51,442 nt of DNA from NCBI GenBank assembly GCA_910588125.1, contig CAJUPI010000014.1, positions 1 to 51,442 on the forward strand. Direction: 5' to 3'. Under the pieces are notes generated by a model, which saw nothing but the letters and a program-made list of their open reading frames with translations, ran no database searches and was not told where the DNA came from. This document shows, one piece after another, positions 34,972 through 43,098 of the stretch. Position numbers and translations under genes: made by a program. The DNA is from an uncultured Lachnospiraceae bacterium. Its GTDB lineage: Bacteria > Bacillota > Clostridia > Lachnospirales > Lachnospiraceae. Every line of letters begins with the position of its first letter. Position 1 is the stretch's first letter.

Positions 34972-36180
34972 ATGAAAATATTGGTAATCAACAGCGGCAG
35001 TTCCTCTCTGAAATTTCAGGTTATTGATTCTGATAGTGAACAAGTATTGGCCAAGGGGCTTTGCGAACGGATTGGCATTGATGGAAGCTTTACCTACCGG
35101 ACATGGAAAGGCATCTCTTTGAAAGAACCGGTTGCTATGGAGAATCATACACAGGCGGTACACACGCTTTTGGATACTTTGGTGGATCCGCAGAAGGGGA
35201 TTCTTGAAAATTTTCAGGAAATAGATGTTATTGGGCATCGCCTGGTTCATGGAGGAGAGAAATTTACCGGGTCGGTGGTGATAACGGATGAAGTGGTTCA
35301 GGCCATGACCGAATGTAATGATCTGGCGCCTTTACATAATCCGGCTAATCTTGTAGGGGTAGACGCTTGCCGGAAGCTGATGCCAGATACACTTATGGTG
35401 GGAGTCTTCGACACTGCATTTAACCAGACTATGGAACCGAAGGCATTTTTGTATGGCCTGCCTTATCGTTATTATGAGAAGTATAAGGTGCGCCGTTACG
35501 GATTCCATGGCATCAGCCATAAGTATGTGTCCCAAAGAGCGGCAGAATTTCTTGGCCAGGATCCCCGGAAGGTAAAGACAATTGTGTGCCATCTGGGAAA
35601 TGGTGCCAGCATCAGTGCCGTAAAGTATGGCAAGGTGATTGACAATTCCATGGGCTTTACTCCTTTGGAGGGCTTGGTTATGGGAACCCGGTGTGGCGAT
35701 GTGGATCCCGGTGCGCTGGAATTTTTGATCAAGAAGGAAAATCTCGACTTCCCTCAGATCATGGCTATCCTGAACCAGGAATCCGGAGTGCTGGGAATTT
35801 CTAAAAATTTTTCCAGTGATTTTCGGGAGCTGAAGGATGCGGAGATTAAGTACAACGAGAAAGCAGCTCTGGCCCGGGAAATTTTTGCTTACCGGGTAGC
35901 CAAGTATGTGGGAAGCTATGCGGCGGCAATGAACGGGGTAGATAATATCGTGTTCACAGCCGGAGTGGGGGAAAATGATTCGGATATCCGGCAGGAGATC
36001 TGTGAATACCTGGAGTTTCTGGGAATTACGATTGATGAGGTGAAAAACCGGGAGCAGGGAGAGGCATTCTGCATTTCTGACGGGATTTCCCGGGTCAATG
36101 TGCTGGTGGTGAGAACCAATGAGGAGCTTGAGATTGCCCGGGAGACGGCAGCGGTAGCGCGGAAAGTGCGGAAGGGATGA
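34972..36180 (+). CDS. ackA: Acetate kinase
   Basis: 402-residue ASKHA-fold kinase that makes ATP and acetate from acetyl phosphate in fermentation. Starts MKILVINSGSSSLKFQVID, with GHRLVHGGEKF, the catalytic-region VFDTAFNQTM, RRYGFHGISHKYV, CHLGNGASISAVKYGKVIDNSMGFTPLEGLVMGTRCGDVDPG and the C-terminal VFTAGVGENDSDIR. Complete. No pta is adjacent. Next downstream is the tyrS leader with its own promoter. Confidence 0.97.
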   Translation: MKILVINSGSSSLKFQVIDSDSEQVLAKGLCERIGIDGSFTYRTWKGISLKEPVAMENHTQAVHTLLDTLVDPQKGILENFQEIDVIGHRLVHGGEKFTGSVVITDEVVQAMTECNDLAPLHNPANLVGVDACRKLMPDTLMVGVFDTAFNQTMEPKAFLYGLPYRYYEKYKVRRYGFHGISHKYVSQRAAEFLGQDPRKVKTIVCHLGNGASISAVKYGKVIDNSMGFTPLEGLVMGTRCGDVDPGALEFLIKKENLDFPQIMAILNQESGVLGISKNFSSDFRELKDAEIKYNEKAALAREIFAYRVAKYVGSYAAAMNGVDNIVFTAGVGENDSDIRQEICEYLEFLGITIDEVKNREQGEAFCISDGISRVNVLVVRTNEELEIARETAAVARKVRKG

Positions 36181-36195
36181 TTTTGCGGTGCCCTC

Positions 36196-36224
36196 TTGAC
36201 AAATCTCATCATTCCCGATATAAT
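36196..36224 (+). promoter_or_regulatory. Consensus promoter of the tyrS T-box transcript
   Basis: TTGACA (36196-36201), 17 bp, TATAAT (36219-36224): a perfect sigma-A consensus. Transcription would begin near 36231, just before stem I of the T-box. Confidence 0.92.
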
Positions 36225-36234
36225 CCCAATTAGC

Positions 36235-36546
36235 AAAACAGAAGACAGCGATGATAAGAAGAAGTAGCGGTCCATAACCTCCACACAGAAAGCAGCCGGC
36301 CGATGAGAGGCGCGTGGGTGGCGGAGCGTGAATACATCTTGGAGCTTCACACCGAAAGGAGGACGATTCCGGACGGATATCCTTTTTAGTAGGCTGTGAC
36401 GGTAAAGTGCACCCGTTATCGTGCCAGAGCATCCGGAACTTTTGATGCTTGTCAAGATAAACGGCGTGAGCCGTTTGTGAAAAAAGGTGGTAACACGAGA
36501 GTATGCCTCGTCCTTTTGTAGAGATACAATAGGACGGGGCTTTTTT
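36235..36546 (+). promoter_or_regulatory. Tyr-specific T-box leader with terminator
   Basis: Long structured leader upstream of tyrS. The T-box sequence is AGGTGGTAACACGA (36485-36498), a variant of the consensus AGGGTGGTACCGCG. The terminator stem CCTCGTCCT/AGGACGGGG (36506-36514 with 36531-36539) is followed by six T. The likely specifier loop GAATACATC contains TAC (36333-36335), a Tyr codon, agreeing with the downstream gene. Uncharged tRNA-Tyr should stabilise the antiterminator and switch tyrS on. Confidence 0.9.
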
Positions 36547-36646
36547 ATTTCATAGGAAATTGCGCCCTATGAAACAAAAGCCCTCCGGGGGTTGCGCACT
36601 ACGCGCATGAGGAAGATGGCAGCTGTCGCAGCCGCGCTCCGGCGCG

Positions 36647-36676
36647 AGAGTCCGGCAAGCCGGACTCTTTGTTCTT
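36647..36676 (+). terminator. Second terminator-like hairpin between the T-box and tyrS
   Basis: AGAGTCCGG (36647-36655), loop CAAG, CCGGACTCT (36660-36668), then TTGTTCTTCT. It follows two further small hairpins (CATAGG/CCTATG around 36551-36571; CCCTCC/GGGGG around 36581) and precedes TCTATAGG/CCTATAGA at 36676-36700. Transcripts that pass the T-box must cross it to reach tyrS. Confidence 0.6.
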
Positions 36677-36764
36677 CTATAGGAAAGTGTGTCCTATAGA
36701 ACCAAAGCCACCGATCATCGTTTCCGGAAAAAGCAATATATTAAAAAGAACAGGAGATGACAGT

Positions 36765-37991
36765 ATGAATTGTTACGAGGAACTGGTTGCCAGAGGGTTG
36801 ATTGCCCAGGTAACAAATGAAGAAGAAATCAAGAAAATGGTAAATGCTGGTGAGGCTACTTTTTACATTGGCTTCGACCCTACTGCCGACAGCCTGCATG
36901 TGGGGCATTTTATGGCATTATGTCTGATGAAGCGCTTGCAAATGGCAGGTAACAAGCCGATCGCTCTCATTGGCGGCGGCACCGGGATGGTGGGAGATCC
37001 CTCGGGGCGGACGGATATGCGTCAGATGATGACCCCTGAGATGATTGATCATAATTGTGAATGCTTTAAAAAGCAGATGAGTCGTTTTATCGATTTTTCC
37101 GAGGGCAAGGCATTGATGGTGAACAATGCCGACTGGCTGCTGAAATTGAATTACGTAGAGCTTTTGCGTGAGGTGGGGGCCTGCTTTTCCGTCAATAATA
37201 TGTTGCGGGCCGAGTGTTATAAGCAGCGGATGGAAAAGGGCCTGAGCTTTCTGGAGTTCAATTATATGATTATGCAAAGCTATGATTTCTACATGCTGTT
37301 CCAGGAATACGGTTGCAATATGCAGTTTGGCGGCGATGATCAGTGGAGCAATATGCTAGGAGGAACCGAACTGATTCGCCGCAAGCTGGGCAAGGATGCC
37401 CATGCTATGACCATCACTCTGTTGCTGAATTCTGAGGGGAAAAAGATGGGTAAGACACAATCCGGCGCCGTATGGCTGGATCCGAACAAGACATCGCCCT
37501 TTGATTTTTACCAGTACTGGAGAAATGTGGCCGATGCCGATGTGCTGAAATGTCTGCGGATGTTGACCTTTTTGCCGATCGAACAGATTGATGAGATGGA
37601 TCACTGGGAGGGAAGTCAGCTAAATACTGCCAAAGAAATTTTAGCATATGAGCTGACAAACCTGGTACATGGCCAGGAAGAGGCCAAGAAAGCGCAGACA
37701 GCGGCCAGGGCATTGTTTAGCGGCCAGGGGAGCCTGGACAATATGCCTTCTTATTGCCTGAAGGCAGAGGACTTTACAGAAGGGCAAATCGATATCCTGG
37801 CAGTACTGCAGAAATCCGGTCTGGCTTCTTCCCGCTCGGAAGCCCGCAGAAATGTAGAGCAGGGAGGCGTCTCAGTCAATGGAACTCAGATAAAAGACAG
37901 CAAGGCTTCCTATAGCAAAGAAGATTTTGCCGGAGACGGGATGATAGTAAAACGAGGAAAGAAAAACTTTATGAGGGTTACCATAGAATAG
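36765..37991 (+). CDS. tyrS: Tyrosyl-tRNA synthetase
   Basis: 408-residue class I synthetase. The HIGH motif is HVGH (in GFDPTADSLHVGHFMALC), the KMSKS motif is KMGKT, and a C-terminal S4 RNA-binding domain carries GLASSRSEARRNVEQGGVSVNG. The start is ATG 36765 after AGGAGA (36752-36757); a longer in-frame reading would include the leader hairpins and is not conserved in kind. Expression is controlled by the upstream Tyr T-box. Confidence 0.97.
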   Translation: MNCYEELVARGLIAQVTNEEEIKKMVNAGEATFYIGFDPTADSLHVGHFMALCLMKRLQMAGNKPIALIGGGTGMVGDPSGRTDMRQMMTPEMIDHNCECFKKQMSRFIDFSEGKALMVNNADWLLKLNYVELLREVGACFSVNNMLRAECYKQRMEKGLSFLEFNYMIMQSYDFYMLFQEYGCNMQFGGDDQWSNMLGGTELIRRKLGKDAHAMTITLLLNSEGKKMGKTQSGAVWLDPNKTSPFDFYQYWRNVADADVLKCLRMLTFLPIEQIDEMDHWEGSQLNTAKEILAYELTNLVHGQEEAKKAQTAARALFSGQGSLDNMPSYCLKAEDFTEGQIDILAVLQKSGLASSRSEARRNVEQGGVSVNGTQIKDSKASYSKEDFAGDGMIVKRGKKNFMRVTIE

Positions 37992-38036
37992 CCGGATAAA
38001 AGATAAAGAAAACAGCAAGAGATTTATTTTGCAACC

Positions 38037-38320
38037 AATGCAGTTAAATTTATCTCCGAGAATACTCAGCTCAGGAGGAAAGAGCGGCCGGACGAGTCAC
38101 TAATTGAGCGCTTTTGACCTTTGTAGGGATTTAGAAGTCCTTAAGTATCTGGATTTTGCGTTGAAATGAAAATGCACACTGTTTGAGCGAAGTGAGTTTG
38201 GGCATTTTCATTTCGTATTTAGCGAAATTCAGAAGTTTTAGGACTTCTTAATCCCGAAACGGGAAAAAGCGCTCAATTAGTGACTCGTCCGGCCGCTCTT
38301 TCCTCCTGGGCGTACCTTTC
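38037..38320. repeat. Palindromic repeat family 1, copy 3 (variant arms)
   Basis: The left end (AATGCAGTTAAATTTATCTCCGAGAATACTCAGC) and core (TAGGGATTTAGAAGTCCTTAA, GAGCGAAGTGAGTTTGGGCATTTTCATTTC, ATCCCGAAACGGG) match copy 2. The 43-base arms are different: AGGAGGAAAGAGCGGCCGGA...GAGCGCTTTT, perfectly complementary to the other side. The outer right end is decayed after GGGCGTACCTT. A family 2 end (TTTATTTTGCAACC, 38023-38036) abuts its left side. Confidence 0.82.
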
Positions 38321-38327
38321 AAGAAAT

Positions 38328-38482
38328 ACACCGTTTTTTAATTCCTCATATACAAAGCACTCGCTATTTGCATCATTACCGCGTTATCGTCAGTCAACGA
38401 TGCCATCGCATCGCTTCCTTCCTCCGCCTTGCACTGATACAAATATCAAACATTTAGTATATAAGGATTAAGAAAACGGTGT
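38328..38482. repeat. Inverted repeat beside family 1 copy 3
   Basis: ACACCGTTTTTTAATTCCT (38328-38346) and its near-complement AGGATTAAGAAAACGGTGT (38464-38482; one mismatch) enclose about 117 bases without a supportable gene. With the flanking TCAAG/CTTGA this looks like another small palindromic element, inserted where the right end of copy 3 should be. Confidence 0.55.
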
Positions 38483-38520
38483 ACTAGTGCCTTGACCGCA
38501 TTATATCAGATCCCTCTCGT

Positions 38521-39033
38521 TCACAGGACCAGAGAAGGAGCAGAGTATACTCTGGCGGCCAGCTCATTATCCAGCATGTAGAGAGCACGGGGATCCGATC
38601 CAAAGAGATCAAATTTTTTGATCAGGCCCTCCGCATTGGTTTCCTCTTCCCCCTGTTCCTTGACAAACCAGTCAAGAAACTGCATGGTACGGAAGTCTTT
38701 TACCGCGTGGGCGGCTTCATAGATATCATGAATCAGGCTGGTGACGTACTGCTCATGCTCATAGCCGGCGCGAAGCGGATCAGCAAAGGAGCTGAATTCT
38801 TTGTCTGGCTTATCGATGGCTTCCAGGGTTACTTTACATCCATTATTCTGCATATACTGCATGAAAAGCATGGCATGATCCCGTTCCTCCTGGGCCTGCA
38901 CCTTATACCAGTTGGAGAAGCCCTCCAACCCCTGTTCTGCATAATAATTGGAAAAATCCAAATATAGATAGGCAGAGTAAAATTCTTTATTAATCTGTAC
39001 ATTCAACAATTCTGCTACTTTGGCATCTAACAT
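38521..39033 (-). CDS. ftnA: Bacterial non-haem ferritin
   Basis: 170-residue four-helix iron-storage protein. Ferroxidase residues are visible in NKEFYSAYLYLDFSNYYAEQGLEGFSNW (Glu17-type ligand), QAQEERDHAMLFMQYM (Glu and His) and FVKEQGEEETNAEGL (Gln/Glu). The start at 39033 is the ATG opening MLDAKVAELLNVQ, with AAGGAGGA on the minus strand at 39041-39048; a longer in-frame start would read through that site. It would store iron, including in cells rich in Fe-S enzymes such as the hydrogenases here. Confidence 0.94.
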   Translation of the reverse strand: MLDAKVAELLNVQINKEFYSAYLYLDFSNYYAEQGLEGFSNWYKVQAQEERDHAMLFMQYMQNNGCKVTLEAIDKPDKEFSSFADPLRAGYEHEQYVTSLIHDIYEAAHAVKDFRTMQFLDWFVKEQGEEETNAEGLIKKFDLFGSDPRALYMLDNELAARVYSAPSLVL

Positions 39034-39102
39034 TTCTTTATCCTCCTTGTATTTGGGTATTTCAGGAAGTATTGTAGCACTATTTTCGTAAAATGTCACG
39101 GG

Positions 39103-39187
39103 CAATGTCATTAAGTTTAGTTCTGAGAATACTCAGTCCTGGAAAAAGGAGCGGGAAATGGCGGGTGACTTATTTTGCAACACCCTC
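39103..39187 (+). repeat. Chimeric repeat: family 1 left end joined to family 2 right end
   Basis: Family 1 sequence (CAATGTCATTAAGTTTAG..CTGAGAATACTCAG, GGAAAAAGGAGCGGGAA) runs directly into a family 2 terminus (ACTTATTTTGCAACACCCTC, 39168-39187). The bases after it up to 39350 hold further hairpins: GTAAACCCTC/GAGGGTTTAC, a GAAAACGGG/CCCGTTTTC pair, and a 9-bp GTTCAGCGC/GCGCTGAAC stem with a tetraloop at 39317-39338. There is no gene there. Confidence 0.75.
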
Positions 39188-39354
39188 TTTCATAGTAAAC
39201 CCTCATATCAGCCTTGCAGATACCACCATGAATGAAAGAGGGTTTACTTTGAACCTCCGGCGGATGTGCAGAAAACGGGAATGGAAGATGTCACTTTGTG
39301 ACCCCGTTTTCGCACAGTTCAGCGCCGAAGCGCTGAACTTTCATAGTAACAAAA

Positions 39355-40335
39355 TCAAGGCCGGAATTCACAGGGAATGACAATCTGCTTCGGCTTGGAA
39401 CCCTGCTTTTGTATTTTCCGTAAAATCAAATCGCCGGCGGCCAGGCCAAGCTCATAGGGATGCTGAATGACGCAGGGAAATTGAAATTCATATTGAGAGA
39501 CTGTACTGTGATAAGCATATCCGGCAATGAAGATGTCGCGGTTGATTTTATACCCCAGCTTTCGGGATGCTATGTAAATAGAATTAATAATTTTAGGATT
39601 CGTGAACAGGATTGCATTATAACCTTTTTTTAGCTGTTCAGTAATGATACGGATGGATTCTTCGGAATTTGTGAGATCATATAAAATATCGCTTTCTTTT
39701 AGCTCAATGTCACTATTGGCAAAAGCGTCTCTCACGCCGCGCAAACGTTCTCTGGTTACATAGGAGGATTTTGCGCCGGCTAATATCAGATGTTTTTTTT
39801 GAGGAAATGAGAATAATGCATTTGTCAACAATACGGATTTTTCATAATTGTCCTCCAGAACGCAGGAAAACGTTTTGTCCGTTTCCAAAAAACGATCCAG
39901 AAATACAAAATTATCACAGTTGGAAAGGGCATGGATTGTCGCTTCAGATTTATATAAACAGGGAGATATAATAATTCCCTCCACATTCTGTTCAATCAGA
40001 GAATTGACATACTTTAACTCCTTTTCCGGATTGTTGTCCGAGTCACAGGTAATCAACAAATAATTATTTTGGGAAAACATTTCATTCAGCGCTTTCATTG
40101 CCTGATTAAACAGGTCTTGTGTAATATCAGGCTGAATAAAGCCAATTACTCTGGTAGAACCGCGCCTTAAGCTTCTGGCGGAGAGATTGGGGATATAGTG
40201 AAGCTTATCAATAGCCGCCGCAATACGAACCGCTAAAATCGGATTAATGCTTTGGGGGTTTGCCAGATATCTGGATACGGAACTGTTGGAAACATTAGCT
40301 GCTTTTGCTACGTCAACAATTGTGACTTTACCCAT
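39355..40335 (-). CDS. LacI-family transcriptional regulator of the sugar operon
   Basis: 326 residues. The N-terminal helix-turn-helix is VTIVDVAKAANVSNSSVSRYLANP (4-27), with hinge IPNLSARSLRRGSTRVIGFI, then a periplasmic-binding-protein-like effector domain. It is divergent from the ABC transporter operon at 40611; two matching operator-like sites in the intergenic region suggest it represses that operon (and itself) until its sugar ligand binds. The ligand is unknown. The effector domain is somewhat short in conserved ribose-repressor residues, so ribose is only one option. Confidence 0.9.
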   Translation of the reverse strand: MGKVTIVDVAKAANVSNSSVSRYLANPQSINPILAVRIAAAIDKLHYIPNLSARSLRRGSTRVIGFIQPDITQDLFNQAMKALNEMFSQNNYLLITCDSDNNPEKELKYVNSLIEQNVEGIIISPCLYKSEATIHALSNCDNFVFLDRFLETDKTFSCVLEDNYEKSVLLTNALFSFPQKKHLILAGAKSSYVTRERLRGVRDAFANSDIELKESDILYDLTNSEESIRIITEQLKKGYNAILFTNPKIINSIYIASRKLGYKINRDIFIAGYAYHSTVSQYEFQFPCVIQHPYELGLAAGDLILRKIQKQGSKPKQIVIPCEFRP

Positions 40336-40400
40336 AATATCCTCCTAATAATATATAATTATTCATAGATTAGCACAGATGGAAAGTATTGTCAACGAAC

Positions 40401-40414
40401 TGAAAATGTTTTCT
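40401..40414. promoter_or_regulatory. LacI-type operator-like site 1
   Basis: TGAAAATGTTTTCT, an imperfect palindrome of the LacI/GalR type, about 65 bases upstream of the regulator's start on the minus strand. Confidence 0.5.
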
Positions 40415-40521
40415 TAAATATAAAATGCATATATTTTAAGAAATATACAAAACATATGGTTAAAAAGAATAAATAATGATGATTAAAACCAAATAAATTG
40501 GATAAAATGTTAAAAAAATAC

Positions 40522-40550
40522 TTGACATCGAATAAAATTAGATGTAATAT
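40522..40550 (+). promoter_or_regulatory. Promoter of the sugar transport and catabolism operon
   Basis: TTGACA (40522-40527), 17 bp, TAATAT (40545-40550). Transcription would begin near 40557, just before operator-like site 2. Confidence 0.85.
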
Positions 40551-40563
40551 GATAAAAACAATC

Positions 40564-40577
40564 TGAAAACGTTCTCT
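40564..40577. promoter_or_regulatory. LacI-type operator-like site 2
   Basis: TGAAAACGTTCTCT has the central CG palindrome (GAAAACGTTCTC) typical of LacI-family operators and resembles site 1. It lies about 7-20 bases after the predicted transcription start, where a bound repressor would block transcription. Confidence 0.65.
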
Positions 40578-40610
40578 AAATCAAGAGAACCCATGCAAAG
40601 AGGAGAGAGA

Positions 40611-42089
40611 ATGGAACCATTATTAAAGGTCAATGATATCTCAAAGGAATTTCCTGGTGTCAAGGCATTGGATCATATTTCGTTGGAGGTCCATCAGGGA
40701 GAGGTGCTTTGCCTGGCAGGGGAAAATGGGGCAGGTAAATCTACCCTGATTAAAGTATTGTCCGGAATTTATATTCCGGAGGCTGGTGAAATCTGGTTTG
40801 ACGGTAAGCTTTGTAATTTTAAGAAACCGCAGGATTCTCTGGAAGCAGGAATTAGTGTGGTGCATCAGGAGCATAAGCTGATTGAAAACCTGACCGTGGC
40901 GGAAAATATCTTTTTTGGCCGGTTTCCCATGAAAAATGGCCTGGTTGATTTTAAAAAAATGTATGCGGATACGGAGGAGATCATTGAAAAATTAGGTCTG
41001 CATATTCAGGCAAGGATGGTGGTGGAAAGCCTGACATCTTCCCAATCGCAGATGGTCGAGATTGCTAAGGCATATTCTAGGAATGCAAAGCTGATGATCC
41101 TTGACGAGCCTTCCTCTTCGATTACAGACACAGAATTAGAAGTTTTGCTGGCGTTGATTAATCAGTTAAAAAAGGAGGGGAAATCATTTATTTATATTAC
41201 ACACAAGCTGAAAGAAATGTTTGTGATCGGGGATCGCGTAGTAGTGCTAAAGGACGGGAAAAAATCCGGTGAGCGCAGTATGGAAGGCCTGGACGTTGAT
41301 CAGATTGTGGCTATGATGGTAGGACGCGATATCGGAAAGGTATTTCCGCCTAAGAATCGGAAAATAGGAAAAGAGATCCTCCGGGTAGAACACCTGGCTA
41401 ACGGGCTCTCAGAGGATATCAGTTTTTCTGTCAGACATGGTGAGATCGTCGGGTTTGCCGGACTGGTCGGAGCGGGAAGAAGTGAAATTGCAGAAACAAT
41501 ATTTGGTTACCGAAAAAGAACAGGGGGAAAGATATTTATTGACGGAGAGGAAGTGGATATTCGCAGGCCCAAGGATGCGATTCGGGCGGGAATCGGTTTT
41601 GTCACAGAAGATCGCAAGAAGACCGGAGCGATTCAGAATAAAAGCGTAGCTTTTAACATTACGTTTGCGCAGATTCAAAGTATTATGAAACATGGATTTT
41701 TAAGCACAAAGCTGGAGTCCGAGATTACGAATTCATTTATTAAAATGCTGAAAATCAAGACACCGGGGATTCATCAGGAGGTTCAGAATTTAAGCGGGGG
41801 AAATCAGCAGAAGGTGATTTTATCCAAATGGCTTATGACAAAATCGAAATTGTTGATTTGTGATGAGCCGACAAAGGGAATTGATGTAGGGACAAAACAG
41901 GAATTTTATCAGATTTTAAGCCAGCTGGCAGGAGAAGGAGTTGCCATTATGCTGATTTCTTCGGAGCTGCCGGAAATTATCGGCCTGTCCGATCGGGTGT
42001 ATGTTTTGCGTGGTGGTTCGATTCGCAAAGAGTTGTCGGGAGATGAGCTGAGCGAAGAAAATATTGCGGACTATGCAATGAAAGATTAA
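40611..42089 (+). CDS. Sugar ABC transporter ATPase (RbsA/MglA/AlsA type)
   Basis: 492 residues with two ABC modules. First: Walker A GENGAGKST and Walker B LMILDEPSSSI; its signature region reads LTSSQSQMVEIAKA. Second: degenerate Walker A GLVGAGRSE, signature LSGGNQQKVILSKW, and Walker B LLICDEPTKGIDVGTK. This is the carbohydrate CUT2 pattern. The ATG at 40611 follows AGGAGAG; the ATG 18 bases upstream lies before that ribosome binding site. First gene of a ten-gene run; it energises uptake of a pentose-like or hexose sugar. Confidence 0.93.
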   Translation: MEPLLKVNDISKEFPGVKALDHISLEVHQGEVLCLAGENGAGKSTLIKVLSGIYIPEAGEIWFDGKLCNFKKPQDSLEAGISVVHQEHKLIENLTVAENIFFGRFPMKNGLVDFKKMYADTEEIIEKLGLHIQARMVVESLTSSQSQMVEIAKAYSRNAKLMILDEPSSSITDTELEVLLALINQLKKEGKSFIYITHKLKEMFVIGDRVVVLKDGKKSGERSMEGLDVDQIVAMMVGRDIGKVFPPKNRKIGKEILRVEHLANGLSEDISFSVRHGEIVGFAGLVGAGRSEIAETIFGYRKRTGGKIFIDGEEVDIRRPKDAIRAGIGFVTEDRKKTGAIQNKSVAFNITFAQIQSIMKHGFLSTKLESEITNSFIKMLKIKTPGIHQEVQNLSGGNQQKVILSKWLMTKSKLLICDEPTKGIDVGTKQEFYQILSQLAGEGVAIMLISSELPEIIGLSDRVYVLRGGSIRKELSGDELSEENIADYAMKD

Positions 42090-42099
42090 GGAGAGGGTT

Positions 42100-43059
42100 A
42101 TGGAGAAACGCAGGATAAAAGGAAATTTATCGTTTTTGGGATCTGGCATCGGACTTTTGATTTTAATTGTCATTGCATCCATAGTGACAAAAGGCGCTTT
42201 TTTGAGCTTTACTAATATCACGAATGTACTTAGGCAGGTCACGATACTTGGTTTCGCTTCTTTGGGAATGACAATCGTAATACTGACAGGGAATATTGAT
42301 TTATCCATTATTGGAAATGTCTCGATGACGACGGTTTTGACGGCAGTTTTAATGCAGAAGGAGTTTCCGGTCTTATTGATTATTGTGATTGTGTTGTTAT
42401 CCGGAAGCTTGATTGGTCTTATCAATGGTTTGATTTTGAATACCTGGAAGATTGAAAGCTTTGTGGTAACTATGGGAATGCAGGTTATTTGCTTTGGGTT
42501 GGCGTTGCTGTTTTCCGGAAGCCAGACCGTGATTGTGGACGGAGAGCTTTTGATGGAAAAGTACTCTTTCTTTAAAAATCTGGCGACAGCAAGAGTTTTG
42601 GGAATTCCTGCCATGTTTTTGATTTTAATCGGTTTTTTTGTTTTATTTTATCTTTTCACAAAGAAGACCCGGCTTGGGCGATATATTTACGCTTTGGGCG
42701 GAAATGAAGAAGTATCTTATATGTCAGGCGTCAATGTTTCGTTTGTGAGAGCCAGTGCCTATGTGCTTTCCGGAGCCTGTGCAGCGTTGTCGGGTATTTT
42801 CATGTACAGCCGTTCTTTATGCGGGGATCCGAATGCCGGTACGGCGCTGGGAATGTTCGTGGTAGCTGCTGTTGTGGTGGGCGGCACGAAAATGAGCGGC
42901 GGCCGGGGAAGTGTTTTATTTACGATTATCGGCATGCTGATTATTCAGATTATTAACAATACAATGAATTTACTGGGGGCGCCATATCAGATTCAACAAG
43001 TGATTCAGGGGGTTATTATCCTGGTGGCAGTGATTATTAGCAGTAGTAAACGCAGATAA
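42100..43059 (+). CDS. Sugar ABC transporter permease (RbsC type)
   Basis: 319-residue membrane protein of the CUT2 (BPD_transp_2) family with about 8-10 helices. Conserved blocks: ILTGNIDLSIIGNVSMTT, IGLINGLILNTWKIESFVVTMG and the family loop ALGGNEEVSYMSGVNV. Ten bases separate it from the ATPase gene. AGGAGAGGG precedes the ATG. Confidence 0.92.
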   Translation: MEKRRIKGNLSFLGSGIGLLILIVIASIVTKGAFLSFTNITNVLRQVTILGFASLGMTIVILTGNIDLSIIGNVSMTTVLTAVLMQKEFPVLLIIVIVLLSGSLIGLINGLILNTWKIESFVVTMGMQVICFGLALLFSGSQTVIVDGELLMEKYSFFKNLATARVLGIPAMFLILIGFFVLFYLFTKKTRLGRYIYALGGNEEVSYMSGVNVSFVRASAYVLSGACAALSGIFMYSRSLCGDPNAGTALGMFVVAAVVVGGTKMSGGRGSVLFTIIGMLIIQIINNTMNLLGAPYQIQQVIQGVIILVAVIISSSKRR

Positions 43060-43098
43060 GTATATCTGCGAAAAATAAAATAAAAAAGGAGAACGATC

